From positions 620,001-684,000 of the forward strand of contig NZ_CP114588.1 in NCBI RefSeq assembly GCF_027286325.1: a stretch of 64,000 bases of DNA, written 5' to 3'. The position numbers were made by a program, and so were the translations under genes. Under the pieces are notes generated by a model, which saw nothing but the letters and a program-made list of their open reading frames with translations, was not told where the DNA came from and did no database searches. Below are positions 18,060 to 28,481 of this stretch, one piece after another (position 1 is the first letter of the stretch; each line of letters starts with the position of its first letter). This stretch comes from Salinivibrio kushneri (GTDB taxonomy: Bacteria > Pseudomonadota > Gammaproteobacteria > Enterobacterales > Vibrionaceae).

Positions 18060-18788
18060 ATGGCTACTGTTTCAATGCGCGACATGCTCAAGGCGGGCGT
18101 ACACTTCGGTCACCAAACTCGTTACTGGAACCCAAAAATGAAGCCTTTCATCTTTGGTTCACGTAACAAGGTGCACATCATCAACCTTGAGAAAACTGTA
18201 CCAATGTTTAACGATTCTTTGGCTGAACTGTCAAAAATCGGTGAGCGTAAAGGTAAAGTCCTGTTCGTTGGTACTAAGCGCGCAGCAAGCGAAGCGGTAA
18301 AAGCGGCAGCAGAAAACTGCGAGCAGTTTTATGTAAGCAACCGTTGGTTGGGCGGCATGCTCACTAACTGGAAAACCGTTCGTACATCTATCAAGCGTCT
18401 GAAAGACCTGGAAACTCAGTCTACTGACGGTACGTTTGAGAAGCTGACCAAGAAAGAAGCACTGATGTACACCCGTGAGATGGAAAAGCTCGACAAATCA
18501 CTGGGTGGTATCAAGAACATGAACGGCCTTCCTGATGCAATGTTCGTTATCGATGCGGATCACGAGCACATTGCCATCAAAGAAGCGAACAACCTGGGTA
18601 TCCCAGTATTTGCAGTGGTAGATACTAACTCTAACCCAGACGGCGTTGACCACGTCATTCCAGGTAACGATGACGCAATCCGCGCTATCCAGCTTTACCT
18701 GAATGCCGCGTCTGACGCATACAAAGAAGGCCGTAGCCAAGACATCGTTGCGCAAGCAGAAGACGAGCTGGTTGAAGTCGCTGAATAA
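18060..18788 (+). CDS. rpsB: 30S ribosomal protein S2
   Basis: A small-subunit protein bound late at the 30S head-body junction. The protein has 242 residues; E. coli S2 has 241. [33 protein letters not shown] is the family start (only part quoted: [17 protein letters not shown]). [13 protein letters not shown] and [20 protein letters not shown] are the signature segments. Codon use is strongly biased, as expected for high expression. It is co-transcribed with tsf across a 132-bp gap with an attenuator hairpin. Confidence 0.98.
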   Translation: MATVSMRDMLKAGVHFGHQTRYWNPKMKPFIFGSRNKVHIINLEKTVPMFNDSLAELSKIGERKGKVLFVGTKRAASEAVKAAAENCEQFYVSNRWLGGMLTNWKTVRTSIKRLKDLETQSTDGTFEKLTKKEALMYTREMEKLDKSLGGIKNMNGLPDAMFVIDADHEHIAIKEANNLGIPVFAVVDTNSNPDGVDHVIPGNDDAIRAIQLYLNAASDAYKEGRSQDIVAQAEDELVEVAE

Positions 18789-18860
18789 GACGACAGCTCC
18801 TTGTGAGCGTTCTTAGCCATCAGCGTGTCATCTTTCATGCTGTAAGCTAAGTATGGTTAG

Positions 18861-18889
18861 CAGGGGCCGATTTCGGGCCCCTGTTTTTT
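18861..18889 (+). terminator. Attenuating terminator between rpsB and tsf
   Basis: CAGGGGCC and GGCCCCTG form a perfect 8-bp stem around a 7-base loop, followed by six T. In E. coli a similar partial terminator lowers tsf readthrough. Confidence 0.88.
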
Positions 18890-18920
18890 ACCCAAATAGT
18901 TTCGAATCGAGGATTGAACA

Positions 18921-19763
18921 ATGGCAACTGTTACCGCTGCCCTGGTTAAAGAACTTCGCGAGCGCACTGGCGCTGGCATGATGGAATGTAAAAAAGCACT
19001 GGTTGAAGCGAACGCAGATATCGAAGTAGCAATCGAGAACATGCGTAAGAGCGGTGCGGCAAAAGCAGCGAAAAAAGCTGGCCGTGTTGCAGCTGAAGGC
19101 GTGATCCTAGTGAAAGAAAACGAAGGCAAAGCAGCGATCGTTGAGATCAACTGTGAAACTGACTTCGTTGCAAAAGACGCAAACTTCGCGGAATTTGCTG
19201 ATCAAGTTGCTGAAACAGCACTGGCTGAAGGCCTTGAGATCGACGCACTGAAAGAAAAATTTGAACAGCAGCGTGCTGATCTGGTCGCTAAAATCGGTGA
19301 AAACATGGATATCCGTCGTGTTTCATTCATCGAAGGCGAGAAAGTGGGTTCTTACCGTCACGGCGGTCGCATCGGTGTTATCGTTGCGGCAAAAGCGGAC
19401 GAAGAAACCATCAAGCACGTGGCTATGCACATTGCAGCGTCTAAGCCTGACTATGTTAACCCTGAAGACGTACCTGCCGACGTGGTGGAGAAAGAGAAGC
19501 AAATTCAGGTTGATATCGCAATGGAATCAGGCAAGCCTGCTGACATCGCAGAGAAAATGGTTGCTGGTCGCATGAAGAAATTCACCGGTGAAATTTCTCT
19601 GACGGGTCAAGCATTCGTGATGGATCCATCACAAACTGTGGGCCAGATGCTGAAAGAAAAAGGTGCCGAAGTGACCGACTTCATCCGCTTTGAAGTGGGC
19701 GAAGGCATCGAGAAAGAAGAAGTAGACTTTGCTGCAGAAGTTGCTGCGGCACAACAAAGCTAA
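18921..19763 (+). CDS. tsf: Translation elongation factor Ts
   Basis: Nucleotide exchange factor that recycles EF-Tu from GDP to GTP. The protein has 280 residues (E. coli 283). The signature [16 protein letters not shown] lies at the N-terminus. [14 protein letters not shown] carries the TDFV motif that contacts EF-Tu. The C-terminal module is present ([19 protein letters not shown]). Biased codons and clear ribosome-site spacing fit high expression downstream of rpsB. Confidence 0.98.
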   Translation: MATVTAALVKELRERTGAGMMECKKALVEANADIEVAIENMRKSGAAKAAKKAGRVAAEGVILVKENEGKAAIVEINCETDFVAKDANFAEFADQVAETALAEGLEIDALKEKFEQQRADLVAKIGENMDIRRVSFIEGEKVGSYRHGGRIGVIVAAKADEETIKHVAMHIAASKPDYVNPEDVPADVVEKEKQIQVDIAMESGKPADIAEKMVAGRMKKFTGEISLTGQAFVMDPSQTVGQMLKEKGAEVTDFIRFEVGEGIEKEEVDFAAEVAAAQQS

Positions 19764-19776
19764 TTTTTCTGACTCA

Positions 19777-19802
19777 GACCGCGGTGCTCGCCGCGGTCTT
19801 CC
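19777..19802 (+). terminator. Hairpin between tsf and pyrH
   Basis: GACCGCGG and CCGCGGTC arms with a 6-base loop are followed by a short, interrupted T-tract (TTCC). It is probably a partial terminator. Confidence 0.6.
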
Positions 19803-19845
19803 ATAACCTTCTTCCCTAACTAGTGCCTAATAGAAAGGTAGTGAA

Positions 19846-20574
19846 ATGACTACAAATCCTAAGCCAGCTTATCAACGAATTTTACTTAAACTTAGCGGTG
19901 AAGCCCTGCAGGGCGATGATGGATTCGGTATCGATCCCACTGTGCTAGACCGTATGGCACAAGAAATCAAAGAACTGGTCGAGCTGGGTGTTCAGGTGGG
20001 TTTGGTTATCGGCGGCGGTAATCTATTCCGTGGTGCTGGTCTTGCTGAGGCGGGAATGAACCGTGTTGTGGGCGATCACATGGGTATGTTAGCCACCGTG
20101 ATGAACGGATTGGCAATGCGTGATGCACTTCATCGTGCCTATGTGAACGCGCGAGTGATGTCAGCCATTCCCTTGAATGGCGTGTGTGATAGCTATAATT
20201 GGGCAGAAGCGATCAGCCAGCTTCGCAATGGTCGCGTGGTGATATTCTCCGCAGGGACAGGTAACCCTTTCTTCACCACAGATTCGGCAGCGTGCTTACG
20301 CGGTATTGAAATTGAATCTGATATTGTGATCAAAGCAACCAAGGTCGATGGGGTTTACAGCGATGACCCAACCAAAAACCCGGATGCAACGCTTTATGAC
20401 TCGCTAACATACCAAGATGTTTTAGAAAAAGAGTTGAAAGTGATGGATTTGGCCGCATTTACGTTAGCACGCGATCATAAGCTGCCACTTCGTGTCTTTA
20501 ATATGAACAAGCCAGGTGCATTACGCCGTGTCGTGATGGGCGAGGCAGAAGGCACTTTGATCACTAACAGCTAA
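19846..20574 (+). CDS. pyrH: UMP kinase PyrH
   Basis: Phosphorylates UMP to UDP for pyrimidine nucleotide supply. It is an amino-acid-kinase-fold hexamer, activated by GTP and inhibited by UTP. The protein has 242 residues (E. coli 241). [19 protein letters not shown] carries the P-loop lysines, [10 protein letters not shown] the glycine-rich site, and [20 protein letters not shown] the UMP-binding loop. [15 protein letters not shown] is the ATP region. It lies between tsf and frr, as in E. coli. Confidence 0.98.
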   Translation: MTTNPKPAYQRILLKLSGEALQGDDGFGIDPTVLDRMAQEIKELVELGVQVGLVIGGGNLFRGAGLAEAGMNRVVGDHMGMLATVMNGLAMRDALHRAYVNARVMSAIPLNGVCDSYNWAEAISQLRNGRVVIFSAGTGNPFFTTDSAACLRGIEIESDIVIKATKVDGVYSDDPTKNPDATLYDSLTYQDVLEKELKVMDLAAFTLARDHKLPLRVFNMNKPGALRRVVMGEAEGTLITNS

Positions 20575-20627
20575 GCCGGTATCGGTGGCATAATCTTACA
20601 AACTAATTCAATCGCAAGGATACTCCC

Positions 20628-21185
20628 GTGATTAATGACATAAAAGACGACGCGAAATCGCGTATGGATAAAAGTGTAGAGGCGCTAAAACACACGCTAG
20701 GTAAATTGCGCACAGGCCGTGCCCACCCGAGTTTGCTTGAAGGGATCACTGTTGAGTACTACGGTGCGCCGACCCCCTTGAATCAGCTCGCCTCTATCGT
20801 GGCGGAAGATGCGCGTACGTTGGCGATTAGCGTGTACGACAAGCAAGTGACACAAGCGGTTGAAAAAGCAATCATGACCTCAGACTTGGGCCTCAACCCA
20901 GCCTCTGCAGGCACCGTGATCCGTGTTCCTTTGCCGCCACTGACTGAAGAGCGCCGTAAAGATATGGTGAAAGTGGTGCGTGCCGAAGGTGAGCAAGGCC
21001 GTGTGGCAATTCGTAATATTCGCCGCGACGCTAACAATGAGCTTAAGGCGCTGCTTAAAGACAAAGAAATCTCTGAAGATGACGAGCGTCGTGCGCAAGA
21101 TGACATTCAAAAGTTGACTGACGAAGCGGTCAAGAATGTTGATGCACTTCTTGATGCAAAAGAAAAAGAGTTGATGGAAGTCTAA
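20628..21185 (+). CDS. frr: Ribosome recycling factor
   Basis: RRF splits post-termination ribosomes together with EF-G. The protein has 185 residues, the same as E. coli. The two-domain form is clear: a three-helix bundle ([28 protein letters not shown] in part, and the C-terminal [17 protein letters not shown] helix, here [19 protein letters not shown]) around a beta domain ([17 protein letters not shown]). Start GTG at 20628 with AAGGA upstream. It ends the rpsB-tsf-pyrH-frr group and is followed by a terminator. Confidence 0.97.
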   Translation: MINDIKDDAKSRMDKSVEALKHTLGKLRTGRAHPSLLEGITVEYYGAPTPLNQLASIVAEDARTLAISVYDKQVTQAVEKAIMTSDLGLNPASAGTVIRVPLPPLTEERRKDMVKVVRAEGEQGRVAIRNIRRDANNELKALLKDKEISEDDERRAQDDIQKLTDEAVKNVDALLDAKEKELMEV

Positions 21186-21212
21186 ATCTCATTAGACTTT
21201 ACCGCCGATGCT

Positions 21213-21247
21213 AAAGCGCTGTGCGTGCAGTACAGCGCTTTTTATTT
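21213..21247 (+). terminator. Terminator after frr
   Basis: AAAGCGCTGT and ACAGCGCTTT pair around a 9-base loop, followed by TTATTT. It lies just before the uppS ribosome site, so uppS is likely expressed by readthrough or from a local promoter. Confidence 0.8.
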
Positions 21248-21260
21248 GCCAAGGAGAAAC

Positions 21261-22031
21261 ATGAGTTCCCAGTCTCTTGATGCGCAGCTCGAGTCTGCCG
21301 CTTTACCGCAGCACATTGCCGTGATCATGGATGGCAATGGGCGTTGGGCTAAGGCACGAGGCAAAGCCCGTGTGTTTGGACATAAGGCGGGTGTAAAAGC
21401 GGTGCGTAAAACGGTGAAAGCCGCGTCTGAACTAGGGGTAAAAGCCCTGACGTTATTTGCGTTTAGCAGTGAGAATTGGCGTCGCCCTGAAGACGAAGTG
21501 AGTGTATTGATGGAGCTGTTTATCAATGTGCTTTCTCGTGAGGTCAAACGACTCGACAGTCATGGGGTGCAATTACGCATCATCGGTGATACCTCTCGCT
21601 TTAGCCCGTCACTGCAGGCCAAAATCGCCGAAGCCGAAGCACTAACGGCCGATAATGACCGTTTAGTACTCAATATTGCTGCTAACTATGGTGGGCAGTG
21701 GGATATTACCCAAGCAACGCGCCGAGTGGCCGAAGAAGTCGCGGCAGGGCAGTTGCAACCGAACGATATCGGTGAGCAAGATATTGCTCGCTATTTGATG
21801 CTGGCTGACTTACCGGATGTGGATTTGATGATCCGCACCAGCGGAGAGTGCCGCATCAGTAATTTTATTTTATGGCAAGCCGCTTATGCCGAGCTGTGTT
21901 TTACCGAGCAGTATTGGCCGGACTTCAACGAACAGAGTTTGTATGATGCTGTGGCTTGGTACGTCAACCGAGAACGACGGTTTGGCTGCACGGGCGAGCA
22001 AATAAAAGCCATGATAACCACGGATAAGTAA
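21261..22031 (+). CDS. uppS: Undecaprenyl diphosphate synthase (cis-prenyltransferase)
   Basis: Condenses isopentenyl-PP onto farnesyl-PP to make the C55 carrier of peptidoglycan and O-antigen synthesis. The protein has 256 residues from the ATG at 21261, which has AAGGAG 4 bases upstream; the longer frame from 21225 lies in the terminator. [17 protein letters not shown] carries the catalytic Asp, SSENWRRP the substrate site, and [19 protein letters not shown] plus [12 protein letters not shown] the C-terminal signature. It heads the envelope gene run with cdsA 15 bp downstream. Confidence 0.97.
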   Translation: MSSQSLDAQLESAALPQHIAVIMDGNGRWAKARGKARVFGHKAGVKAVRKTVKAASELGVKALTLFAFSSENWRRPEDEVSVLMELFINVLSREVKRLDSHGVQLRIIGDTSRFSPSLQAKIAEAEALTADNDRLVLNIAANYGGQWDITQATRRVAEEVAAGQLQPNDIGEQDIARYLMLADLPDVDLMIRTSGECRISNFILWQAAYAELCFTEQYWPDFNEQSLYDAVAWYVNRERRFGCTGEQIKAMITTDK

Positions 22032-22046
22032 CCACGAGGAATCAGT

Positions 22047-22898
22047 TTGCTCAAACAACGAGTTTTAACCGCGGCCTTTTTAGTCCCGTTAGTGGTCGCG
22101 GGCGTCTTCTACTTACCGTTTCCTGCTTTTGTGGCAGCGATAGCGGTCGTCACGCTTATTGGACTTTGGGAGTGGACGCAATTTGTTTCAGCGTCGTCAC
22201 GACTGCTTACTTTTATCATTCCCGCTGCTGCGTTGGCATTGTCTCTGTTTGCTCTCCCTTTTGACGCCATGGCATTGGGGCACGTACGTTTACCGCCTTT
22301 TGCGGTCGCCGCAACAGGCGCTGCTTGGTGGCTGTTTGCCACTGTCCTCGTGCTCGCATTCCCACGCTCAGGCAGCTATTGGACCCACAGCAAACTACTT
22401 CGCCTGATGTTTGGCCTGCTCACCATGCTTCCTTTTATGTGGAGTGTATTGTTATTGCGTGCAGCGGATTATCAGTTTTCCACTTACTACGGCGCTAAAT
22501 TAGTACTGCTGGTGTTTGTGCTGGTTTGGTGTGCGGATAGCGGTGCTTACTTTGCCGGAAAGAAGTTTGGCAAACACAAAATGGCACCGGCGGTGAGCCC
22601 AAATAAGACCCTAGAGGGATTGCTTGGCGGGCTGACAGCGGCGGTAGGGGTGACCTGGCTTGGCGCCTACGTCTTAGAGCTTCATTTTGCCAACCTTGGG
22701 GTGTTGTTAGCGATTGCGGTGGTGACGGCTTTAGCCTCGGTGTTGGGGGATCTTGCTGAAAGCATGTTTAAGCGTGTGGCAGGGGTCAAAGACAGCGGTA
22801 ACCTTCTTCCTGGTCATGGCGGTATTCTCGACCGTATTGATAGTCTGACAGCCGCATTTCCCGTTTTTACCGTGTTGTATTTCGCGTTTGCGAATTAA
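22047..22898 (+). CDS. cdsA: Phosphatidate cytidylyltransferase CdsA
   Basis: Makes CDP-diacylglycerol, the precursor of all phospholipids, at the inner membrane. The protein has 283 residues with about eight hydrophobic segments. The signature near the C-terminus, SMFKRVAGVKDSGNLLPGHG followed by GILDRIDS, is intact, and VSPNKTLEGLLGG precedes it. The start is TTG at 22047 with ACGAGGA upstream; MLKQRVLTAAFLVPLV fits the family. It sits tightly between uppS and dxr. Confidence 0.96.
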   Translation: MLKQRVLTAAFLVPLVVAGVFYLPFPAFVAAIAVVTLIGLWEWTQFVSASSRLLTFIIPAAALALSLFALPFDAMALGHVRLPPFAVAATGAAWWLFATVLVLAFPRSGSYWTHSKLLRLMFGLLTMLPFMWSVLLLRAADYQFSTYYGAKLVLLVFVLVWCADSGAYFAGKKFGKHKMAPAVSPNKTLEGLLGGLTAAVGVTWLGAYVLELHFANLGVLLAIAVVTALASVLGDLAESMFKRVAGVKDSGNLLPGHGGILDRIDSLTAAFPVFTVLYFAFAN

Positions 22899-22916
22899 GT
22901 GAAACGAGTCGTTTAC

Positions 22917-24113
22917 ATGCAAAAAATTACCGTTTTAGGCGCGACAGGTTCGATTGGCACCAGCACATTGAAAGTGGTAGAAGCGAACCCTGAGCAGTAT
23001 GACGTAACGGCATTGGCGGCTCATACCAATGTTGAAAAGATGATCGCTTTGTGTGCACGTTGGCAGCCTGCTTACGCTGCAATGGCGGATGAAGGGGCGG
23101 CGCACCAACTGAGCAAAGCGCTTGCAGAAAAAGGGTTACGCACCGAAGTGCTTGGCGGCACCGAGAGCCTGTGTCACCTCGCATCGCTACCAGACGTTGA
23201 CATGGTGATGGCCGCCGTTGTTGGCGCAGCGGGATTGCCCTCGACCATGGCCGCCGTGAAGGCAGGAAAGCGTGTGCTACTTGCCAATAAAGAGGCCTTG
23301 GTAATGTCAGGGCAGTTCTTTATTGATGCTGTCCACCAGTATGGTGCAGAGCTGTTGCCGATTGATAGCGAACACAATGCCATTTTTCAATGCTTGCCTC
23401 ACGCGGTACAGCAAGCCCCTGGACGTTGCGATCTTAACGCAGCAGGCGTGAGTAAAATCTTATTAACGGGATCGGGTGGCCCATTCCGTTATCGCGATCC
23501 GGATAGCTTAGCGGCTGTCAGTATCGAAGAAGCGGTCGCGCATCCTAACTGGTCGATGGGGCCGAAAATCTCGGTCGATTCCGCCACCATGATGAATAAA
23601 GGGCTGGAATACATTGAAGCGCGTTGGTTATTCAATGCCAAGCCTGACCAGCTGGAGGTGGTGATTCACCCTCAGTCAGTGATCCATTCCATGGTGCAGA
23701 TGTGTGATGGCTCGGTGTTAGCACAATTAGGAACACCGGATATGTGCACCCCCATTGCGCATGCGATGGGATACCCCGAACGAGTACAAGCACCTGTCGC
23801 CCCGCTCGATTTTACCCAAATTGGTGAATTTACCTTTATGGCCCCCGACGCACAGCGTTATCCATGCTTATCGCTCGCCATGGCAGCGTGTGAGCAAGGG
23901 CAGGCGGCAACGACAAGCTTGAATGCAGCCAATGAACAAACCGTAGCGGCCTTCTTGGCAGGAAAAGTCGGATTTATGGATATTGCTCGCATCAATGAGC
24001 AGGTGATGACCCAGTTATCTCTCCCGACACCGACAAGCTTGGATTGCTTATTTGAGCTGGATAGAATAGCGCGCATGACTGCGGATGAGCAGATTGTTAA
24101 GGTGGCACAATGA
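22917..24113 (+). CDS. dxr: 1-deoxy-D-xylulose 5-phosphate reductoisomerase
   Basis: Second step of the MEP isoprenoid pathway, using NADPH. From the ATG at 22917 the protein has 398 residues, equal to E. coli Dxr. A GTG at 22899, abutting the cdsA stop, would add 6 residues. [16 protein letters not shown] is the NADPH site, [15 protein letters not shown] the metal and substrate region, GSGGPFR the flexible-loop region and [21 protein letters not shown] the C-terminal active-site segment. The stop overlaps the rseP start by 4 bp (ATGA). Confidence 0.97.
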   Translation: MQKITVLGATGSIGTSTLKVVEANPEQYDVTALAAHTNVEKMIALCARWQPAYAAMADEGAAHQLSKALAEKGLRTEVLGGTESLCHLASLPDVDMVMAAVVGAAGLPSTMAAVKAGKRVLLANKEALVMSGQFFIDAVHQYGAELLPIDSEHNAIFQCLPHAVQQAPGRCDLNAAGVSKILLTGSGGPFRYRDPDSLAAVSIEEAVAHPNWSMGPKISVDSATMMNKGLEYIEARWLFNAKPDQLEVVIHPQSVIHSMVQMCDGSVLAQLGTPDMCTPIAHAMGYPERVQAPVAPLDFTQIGEFTFMAPDAQRYPCLSLAMAACEQGQAATTSLNAANEQTVAAFLAGKVGFMDIARINEQVMTQLSLPTPTSLDCLFELDRIARMTADEQIVKVAQ

Positions 24114-25465
24114 GCGGTTTTCTATGGAATGCAGCGGCGTTTATCGTCGCACTGGGAATACTGGTAGCGATTCATGAGTTTGGCCATTTCTGGGTCGCTC
24201 GCCGTTGTGGGGTGAAAGTAGAGCGCTTTTCCATTGGTTTTGGTCGCGCATTGTGGCGGAAATTTGGTAAGGACGGCACCGAATATGTGATTGCCGCGAT
24301 CCCCCTTGGCGGCTATGTCAAAATGTTGGACGAGCGTATTGAGGCGGTGCCAGAGGCGGATAAACCTCTGGCCTTTAACAACCAACCTTTATGGCAGCGT
24401 AGTGCGATCGTCGCCGCCGGCCCAGTTGCTAACTTCATATTCGCCGTTTTCGCTTACTGGCTGATCATGATGATAGGTGTTCCTGCGGTAAAGCCTGTGA
24501 TTGGTGAAATTGCACCCAACTCGATCGCCGCAGAAGCGGGAATTGAGCCAGGGATGGAACTAACCCAGGTTTCAGGCGTCGAAACCGCTGATTGGCAAGC
24601 TGTTAATTTTGCATTGATCGGCCATATCGGTGATGAGAGCATGACGCTCACCGCTAAGCCGGCGCCCACATCCAGTTATGACAGAGATTATCAATTGGAT
24701 TTAGGCCGATGGCAGTTTAATCCAGAAAAACAATCGCCTCTGACGACATTGGGGATCACGCCTTATCGCCCTGCGATTACTTTATCGATCGCACAAGTGG
24801 TTGAAGGAAGTGCGGCAGAGCAAGCGGGTCTCAAGCAAGGCGACAAAATTATTGCAGTGGGTGACACGGAGCTGTCGTCATGGCAGCGCTTGGTCGAGGT
24901 GATTAAAGCCAGCCCGAATCAAGGGTTGTCATTGATGGTCATGCGAGAGGGACAGCGAGAGTCTGTTGTGTTAACCCCTGATGCGCGTCAGGTCGATGGT
25001 AAAGTGACAGGTTACGCCGGTATTGCGCCGCAACTGGAAGCGTGGCCCGAATCATATCGGTTCACCCAGCAATATGGGCCATTAGCCGCGATACCTGAAG
25101 CGGTACAGAAAACAGGCCAAGTAATCAGTATGACGGTCAATATGATCAAAAAGCTGATTACGGGTGATGTAGGGGTGAATAACTTGAGCGGCCCTATATC
25201 GATAGCAAAAGGCGCGGGGATGACCGCGGAGATCGGGTTGATCTCATTTTTAGGGTTTATGGCACTGATTAGTGTGAACCTGGGCATTATCAATTTACTC
25301 CCTCTGCCCGTATTGGATGGCGGCCATTTGCTGTTCTTTGGGATTGAGGCTGTCACACGACGACCCGTTTCGGAGCGTGTGCAGGATTTTGGGTATCGAA
25401 TCGGCGCTGCCGTGTTGATGATGGTAATGGCAGTGGCATTGTTTAACGACTTCGCCCGACTTTAA
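24110..25465 (+). CDS. rseP: Site-2 protease RseP
   Basis: Inner-membrane zinc metalloprotease that cleaves RseA to release sigma-E and also trims signal peptides. The protein has 451 residues (E. coli 450). The HEFGH zinc motif has H22, E23 and H26, as in E. coli. Two tandem PDZ domains lie in the periplasmic part (about 120-310; [18 protein letters not shown] and [19 protein letters not shown]). The third zinc ligand lies in [12 protein letters not shown]. Membrane segments flank these. It overlaps dxr and precedes bamA by 33 bp. Confidence 0.97.
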   Translation: MSGFLWNAAAFIVALGILVAIHEFGHFWVARRCGVKVERFSIGFGRALWRKFGKDGTEYVIAAIPLGGYVKMLDERIEAVPEADKPLAFNNQPLWQRSAIVAAGPVANFIFAVFAYWLIMMIGVPAVKPVIGEIAPNSIAAEAGIEPGMELTQVSGVETADWQAVNFALIGHIGDESMTLTAKPAPTSSYDRDYQLDLGRWQFNPEKQSPLTTLGITPYRPAITLSIAQVVEGSAAEQAGLKQGDKIIAVGDTELSSWQRLVEVIKASPNQGLSLMVMREGQRESVVLTPDARQVDGKVTGYAGIAPQLEAWPESYRFTQQYGPLAAIPEAVQKTGQVISMTVNMIKKLITGDVGVNNLSGPISIAKGAGMTAEIGLISFLGFMALISVNLGIINLLPLPVLDGGHLLFFGIEAVTRRPVSERVQDFGYRIGAAVLMMVMAVALFNDFARL

Positions 25466-25498
25466 ACGGTTAGTATTCAAGGATAAGTCAGATAGCAG

Positions 25499-27937
25499 AT
25501 GGCGATGAAAAAACTATTAATAGCGTCTCTTTTAGTAAGCAGTAGTATGGCGCATGCTGACGCATTCCAGGTCAGCGATATCCGCTTTGAGGGGCTACAA
25601 CGAGTCAGTTTAGGGGCTGCTTTATTGTCGATGCCTGTACGGGTCGGCGACAAGGTAGACGATGAAGATGTCGCAGACGTCATCAATGCGCTTTTTGCCT
25701 CAGGTAACTTTGAAGATGTTCGCGTGTATCGTGATGACGATGCCCTGCTGGTCAAAGTGGTAGAGCGTCCGACCATCGCCAGTATCTCTTTTTCGGGAAA
25801 CAAGGCGATCAAGGAAGAGCAGCTAAAAGAGAACCTGACATCGTCAGGCCTTCGTGTTGGCGAAGCGCTCGATCGCACCCAACTGAGCAAAATCGAAAAA
25901 GGCCTCGAAGACTTTTACTACAGTGTGGGTAAATACAGTGCGTCGGTGAAAGCCGTGGTGACCCCCTTGCCGCGCAATCGTGCTGATTTGAAATTTGTCT
26001 TCACCGAAGGCGTGTCCGCCAAGATTGAGCAAATTAACTTTGTCGGCAATGATGTCTTTAGCGATGAGCAACTCCGGGACAATTTTGACCTGCGCGCTGA
26101 TGTGCCGTGGTGGAACTTCCTCGCCAACGAGAAGTACCAGAAGCAGGTACTCGCGGGCGATCTTGAGAAACTACGCAGTTTTTATCTTAATCGCGGTTAC
26201 CTGAAGTTCCGTGTTGAATCCACCCAAGTGGCGATTTCACCGGATAAAAAAGGTGTGTACATCACCTTGAACGTCAATGAAGGTGAACCTTATCAAGTGG
26301 CGGACTTGGATTTTCGTGGTGATCCACAAAATGAAGACGTTTACCGCTCATTAGTCACTTTTACCCGTGGTGATACCTACAACGGCGATAAGGTGACCGC
26401 CCTTGAAGAAGCGATTAAACGGCATTTGGGTGAGACAGGCTTTGCTTATCCGAAAGTGAACACGTTACCCAGCTTTGATGATGATAATCAGCAGGTATCG
26501 TTAACGGTCAATGTTGAGCCTGGTAAGCGTATTTATGTGCGCAATGTGCGCTTTTCTGGCAACACCACCACCAAAGATGAAGTGTTACGCCGTGAAATGC
26601 GGCAGCTTGAAGGCACTTGGCTTAACTCAAAAGCGGTTACCCGTGGTAAAGAGCGTCTCAGTCGAACCGGCTTTTTCCAGAATGTTGAAGTGGACACTCA
26701 GCGCGTACCCGGCACGGATGATCAAGTCGACGTTAACTACAAAGTTAAAGAAGCTAACTCAGGCAGCATCAACTTTGGTATCGGTTATGGCACCGAGTCA
26801 GGCGCGAGCTTACAGCTCGGCTTACAGCAAGATAACTTTGCTGGTACGGGGAACCGCTTTGGTATCAACGCCATGGTCAACGACTATCGCAAAAACCTGA
26901 CGCTTGAGTACCGTGACCCTTACTTTACGCTCGACGGTGTAAGCCTAGGCGGTAAGGTATTCTATAACGAATTTGAAGCGCGCGACGCCAACATCGTTGA
27001 GTACACCAACCAAAGTTACGGTACCAACCTCACGTGGGGTTTTTGGACTGATGAGCTGAACTCGATTGATTTCTCGTTAGGGTACACGCACAACAAGATT
27101 GAGAACCTCGGCAGTTATTATCAAATTGATAAGTTCTTAGACCTTCACCAAGATAACCTTAATCACAATGAAGGCCTGGAAGTTGACGACTTTGATATTT
27201 CAGTATCCTGGACGCGCAATAACCTCAACCGCGGCTATTTCCCAACCGCAGGTAACTACCAACGCGCATCGTATCGGATGACGGTACCCGGCTCGGATGT
27301 ACAGTACTTTAAAATGCAGTATGACATCCGCCAATACGTGCCGCTGACACAAGAGCACGAGTTTACGCTGTTGATGCGTGGCCGACTTGCGTATGGTAAC
27401 GGTTATGGCCAAACCAATGGCCAAGATCACATGCTGCCGTTTTATGAGAACTATTACGCGGGGGGCTTCTCGTCACTGCGTGGCTTCCGTTCGAATACGG
27501 TAGGCCCGAAAGCGGTCTACAAAGACAAGTCGGAGGGAGGATCTGAGCAGTCAGACGGAGACGTGGAGTACTCAGAAGGTAGCTATGGCTCGAGTGACGC
27601 CGTCGGTGGTAACGCCATGGCACGCGCCAGTGCTGAGTTGATTGTGCCAACGCCGTTTGCCTCAGAGGAAGCACGCGAGCAAATCCGTACCAGTGTGTTT
27701 ATTGATGCCGCCTCAGTGTGGGACACTGAGTTTGATCGCCAAGAACTTATCAACATGGGCTATCCCGCAGGCACAAAAGACTACTCAGATCCATCCAATA
27801 TCAGTGCCTCTTATGGTATGGCATTGCAGTGGATGTCCCCGATGGCACCTTTGGTATTTTCCATCGCAAAACCTATTACAAGCCAGCCTGGCGACGATGA
27901 AGAGTTCTTTACCTTCACGATCGGGCGCACATTCTGA
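25499..27937 (+). CDS. bamA: Outer membrane protein assembly factor BamA
   Basis: Core of the BAM complex that folds beta-barrel proteins into the outer membrane. The protein has 812 residues (E. coli 810). The start MAMKKLLIASLL equals that of E. coli. The signal peptide ends near AHA-DAF (residue 20). Five POTRA domains follow (about 21-425; the fifth includes VRNVRFSGNTTTKDEVLRREM), then the 16-strand barrel. The L6 signature reads SLRGF in place of the common VRGF. The loop after it is acidic and serine-rich and lacks the cysteines of E. coli. The protein ends with the aromatic GRTF. Confidence 0.97.
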   Translation: MAMKKLLIASLLVSSSMAHADAFQVSDIRFEGLQRVSLGAALLSMPVRVGDKVDDEDVADVINALFASGNFEDVRVYRDDDALLVKVVERPTIASISFSGNKAIKEEQLKENLTSSGLRVGEALDRTQLSKIEKGLEDFYYSVGKYSASVKAVVTPLPRNRADLKFVFTEGVSAKIEQINFVGNDVFSDEQLRDNFDLRADVPWWNFLANEKYQKQVLAGDLEKLRSFYLNRGYLKFRVESTQVAISPDKKGVYITLNVNEGEPYQVADLDFRGDPQNEDVYRSLVTFTRGDTYNGDKVTALEEAIKRHLGETGFAYPKVNTLPSFDDDNQQVSLTVNVEPGKRIYVRNVRFSGNTTTKDEVLRREMRQLEGTWLNSKAVTRGKERLSRTGFFQNVEVDTQRVPGTDDQVDVNYKVKEANSGSINFGIGYGTESGASLQLGLQQDNFAGTGNRFGINAMVNDYRKNLTLEYRDPYFTLDGVSLGGKVFYNEFEARDANIVEYTNQSYGTNLTWGFWTDELNSIDFSLGYTHNKIENLGSYYQIDKFLDLHQDNLNHNEGLEVDDFDISVSWTRNNLNRGYFPTAGNYQRASYRMTVPGSDVQYFKMQYDIRQYVPLTQEHEFTLLMRGRLAYGNGYGQTNGQDHMLPFYENYYAGGFSSLRGFRSNTVGPKAVYKDKSEGGSEQSDGDVEYSEGSYGSSDAVGGNAMARASAELIVPTPFASEEAREQIRTSVFIDAASVWDTEFDRQELINMGYPAGTKDYSDPSNISASYGMALQWMSPMAPLVFSIAKPITSQPGDDEEFFTFTIGRTF

Positions 27938-27957
27938 TGATCAGAAAGGAGACTATT

Positions 27958-28467
27958 GTGAAATCATTTTTGAAAGCAGCGGGACTGAGTGTCGCGGTAT
28001 TGACGACGTCCATGTACGCATCAGCGGCTGATGCTGCACAGAAGGTGGGCTACGTATCAACCGGGGCCGTGATGTCGCAACTGGCGAAGAAAAACAACCT
28101 CAACGAAAAACTACGCGGTGAATTTAAAGACCGCGTGGCTGAAATTGAGCGTTTGAAAGAAAAGCTCTCCGAGGGCGTAGAAAAGCTCAAGCGCAATGGT
28201 GAGCTGATGAGCGAAGACGAGCGAGTGACGCTTCAACGTAAACTTCAGTCGATGGAGTCGGATTACAAGCTGAAAGTGAAAGCGCTCCAAGAAGATCAAC
28301 GCAAGCGTGGTGGTCAAGAAGAGTCTAAACTGGTCAAAAAGCTCAAGACAGCGGTCGACCAAGTGGCTGAGCAAGAGGGCTATGACATGGTGATTGACGC
28401 CAATGCCGTCTTGTACGCTAACCCAAGCGATGACTTGTCTGAAAAAGTGATCAACGCAGTTAAATAA
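27958..28467 (+). CDS. skp: Periplasmic chaperone Skp/OmpH
   Basis: Trimeric chaperone that holds unfolded outer membrane proteins. From the GTG at 27958 the protein has 169 residues. AAGGAG lies 7 bases upstream, and E. coli skp also starts with GTG; a frame from 27937 would overlap the bamA stop. Signal peptide to about residue 25-28. The helical arms form residues 60-130 ([16 protein letters not shown]), rich in Lys and Glu. The end [18 protein letters not shown] matches the family body domain. It is in the same operon as bamA and lpxD. Confidence 0.94.
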   Translation: MKSFLKAAGLSVAVLTTSMYASAADAAQKVGYVSTGAVMSQLAKKNNLNEKLRGEFKDRVAEIERLKEKLSEGVEKLKRNGELMSEDERVTLQRKLQSMESDYKLKVKALQEDQRKRGGQEESKLVKKLKTAVDQVAEQEGYDMVIDANAVLYANPSDDLSEKVINAVK

Positions 28468-28481
28468 AAGTCGAGGAGCCC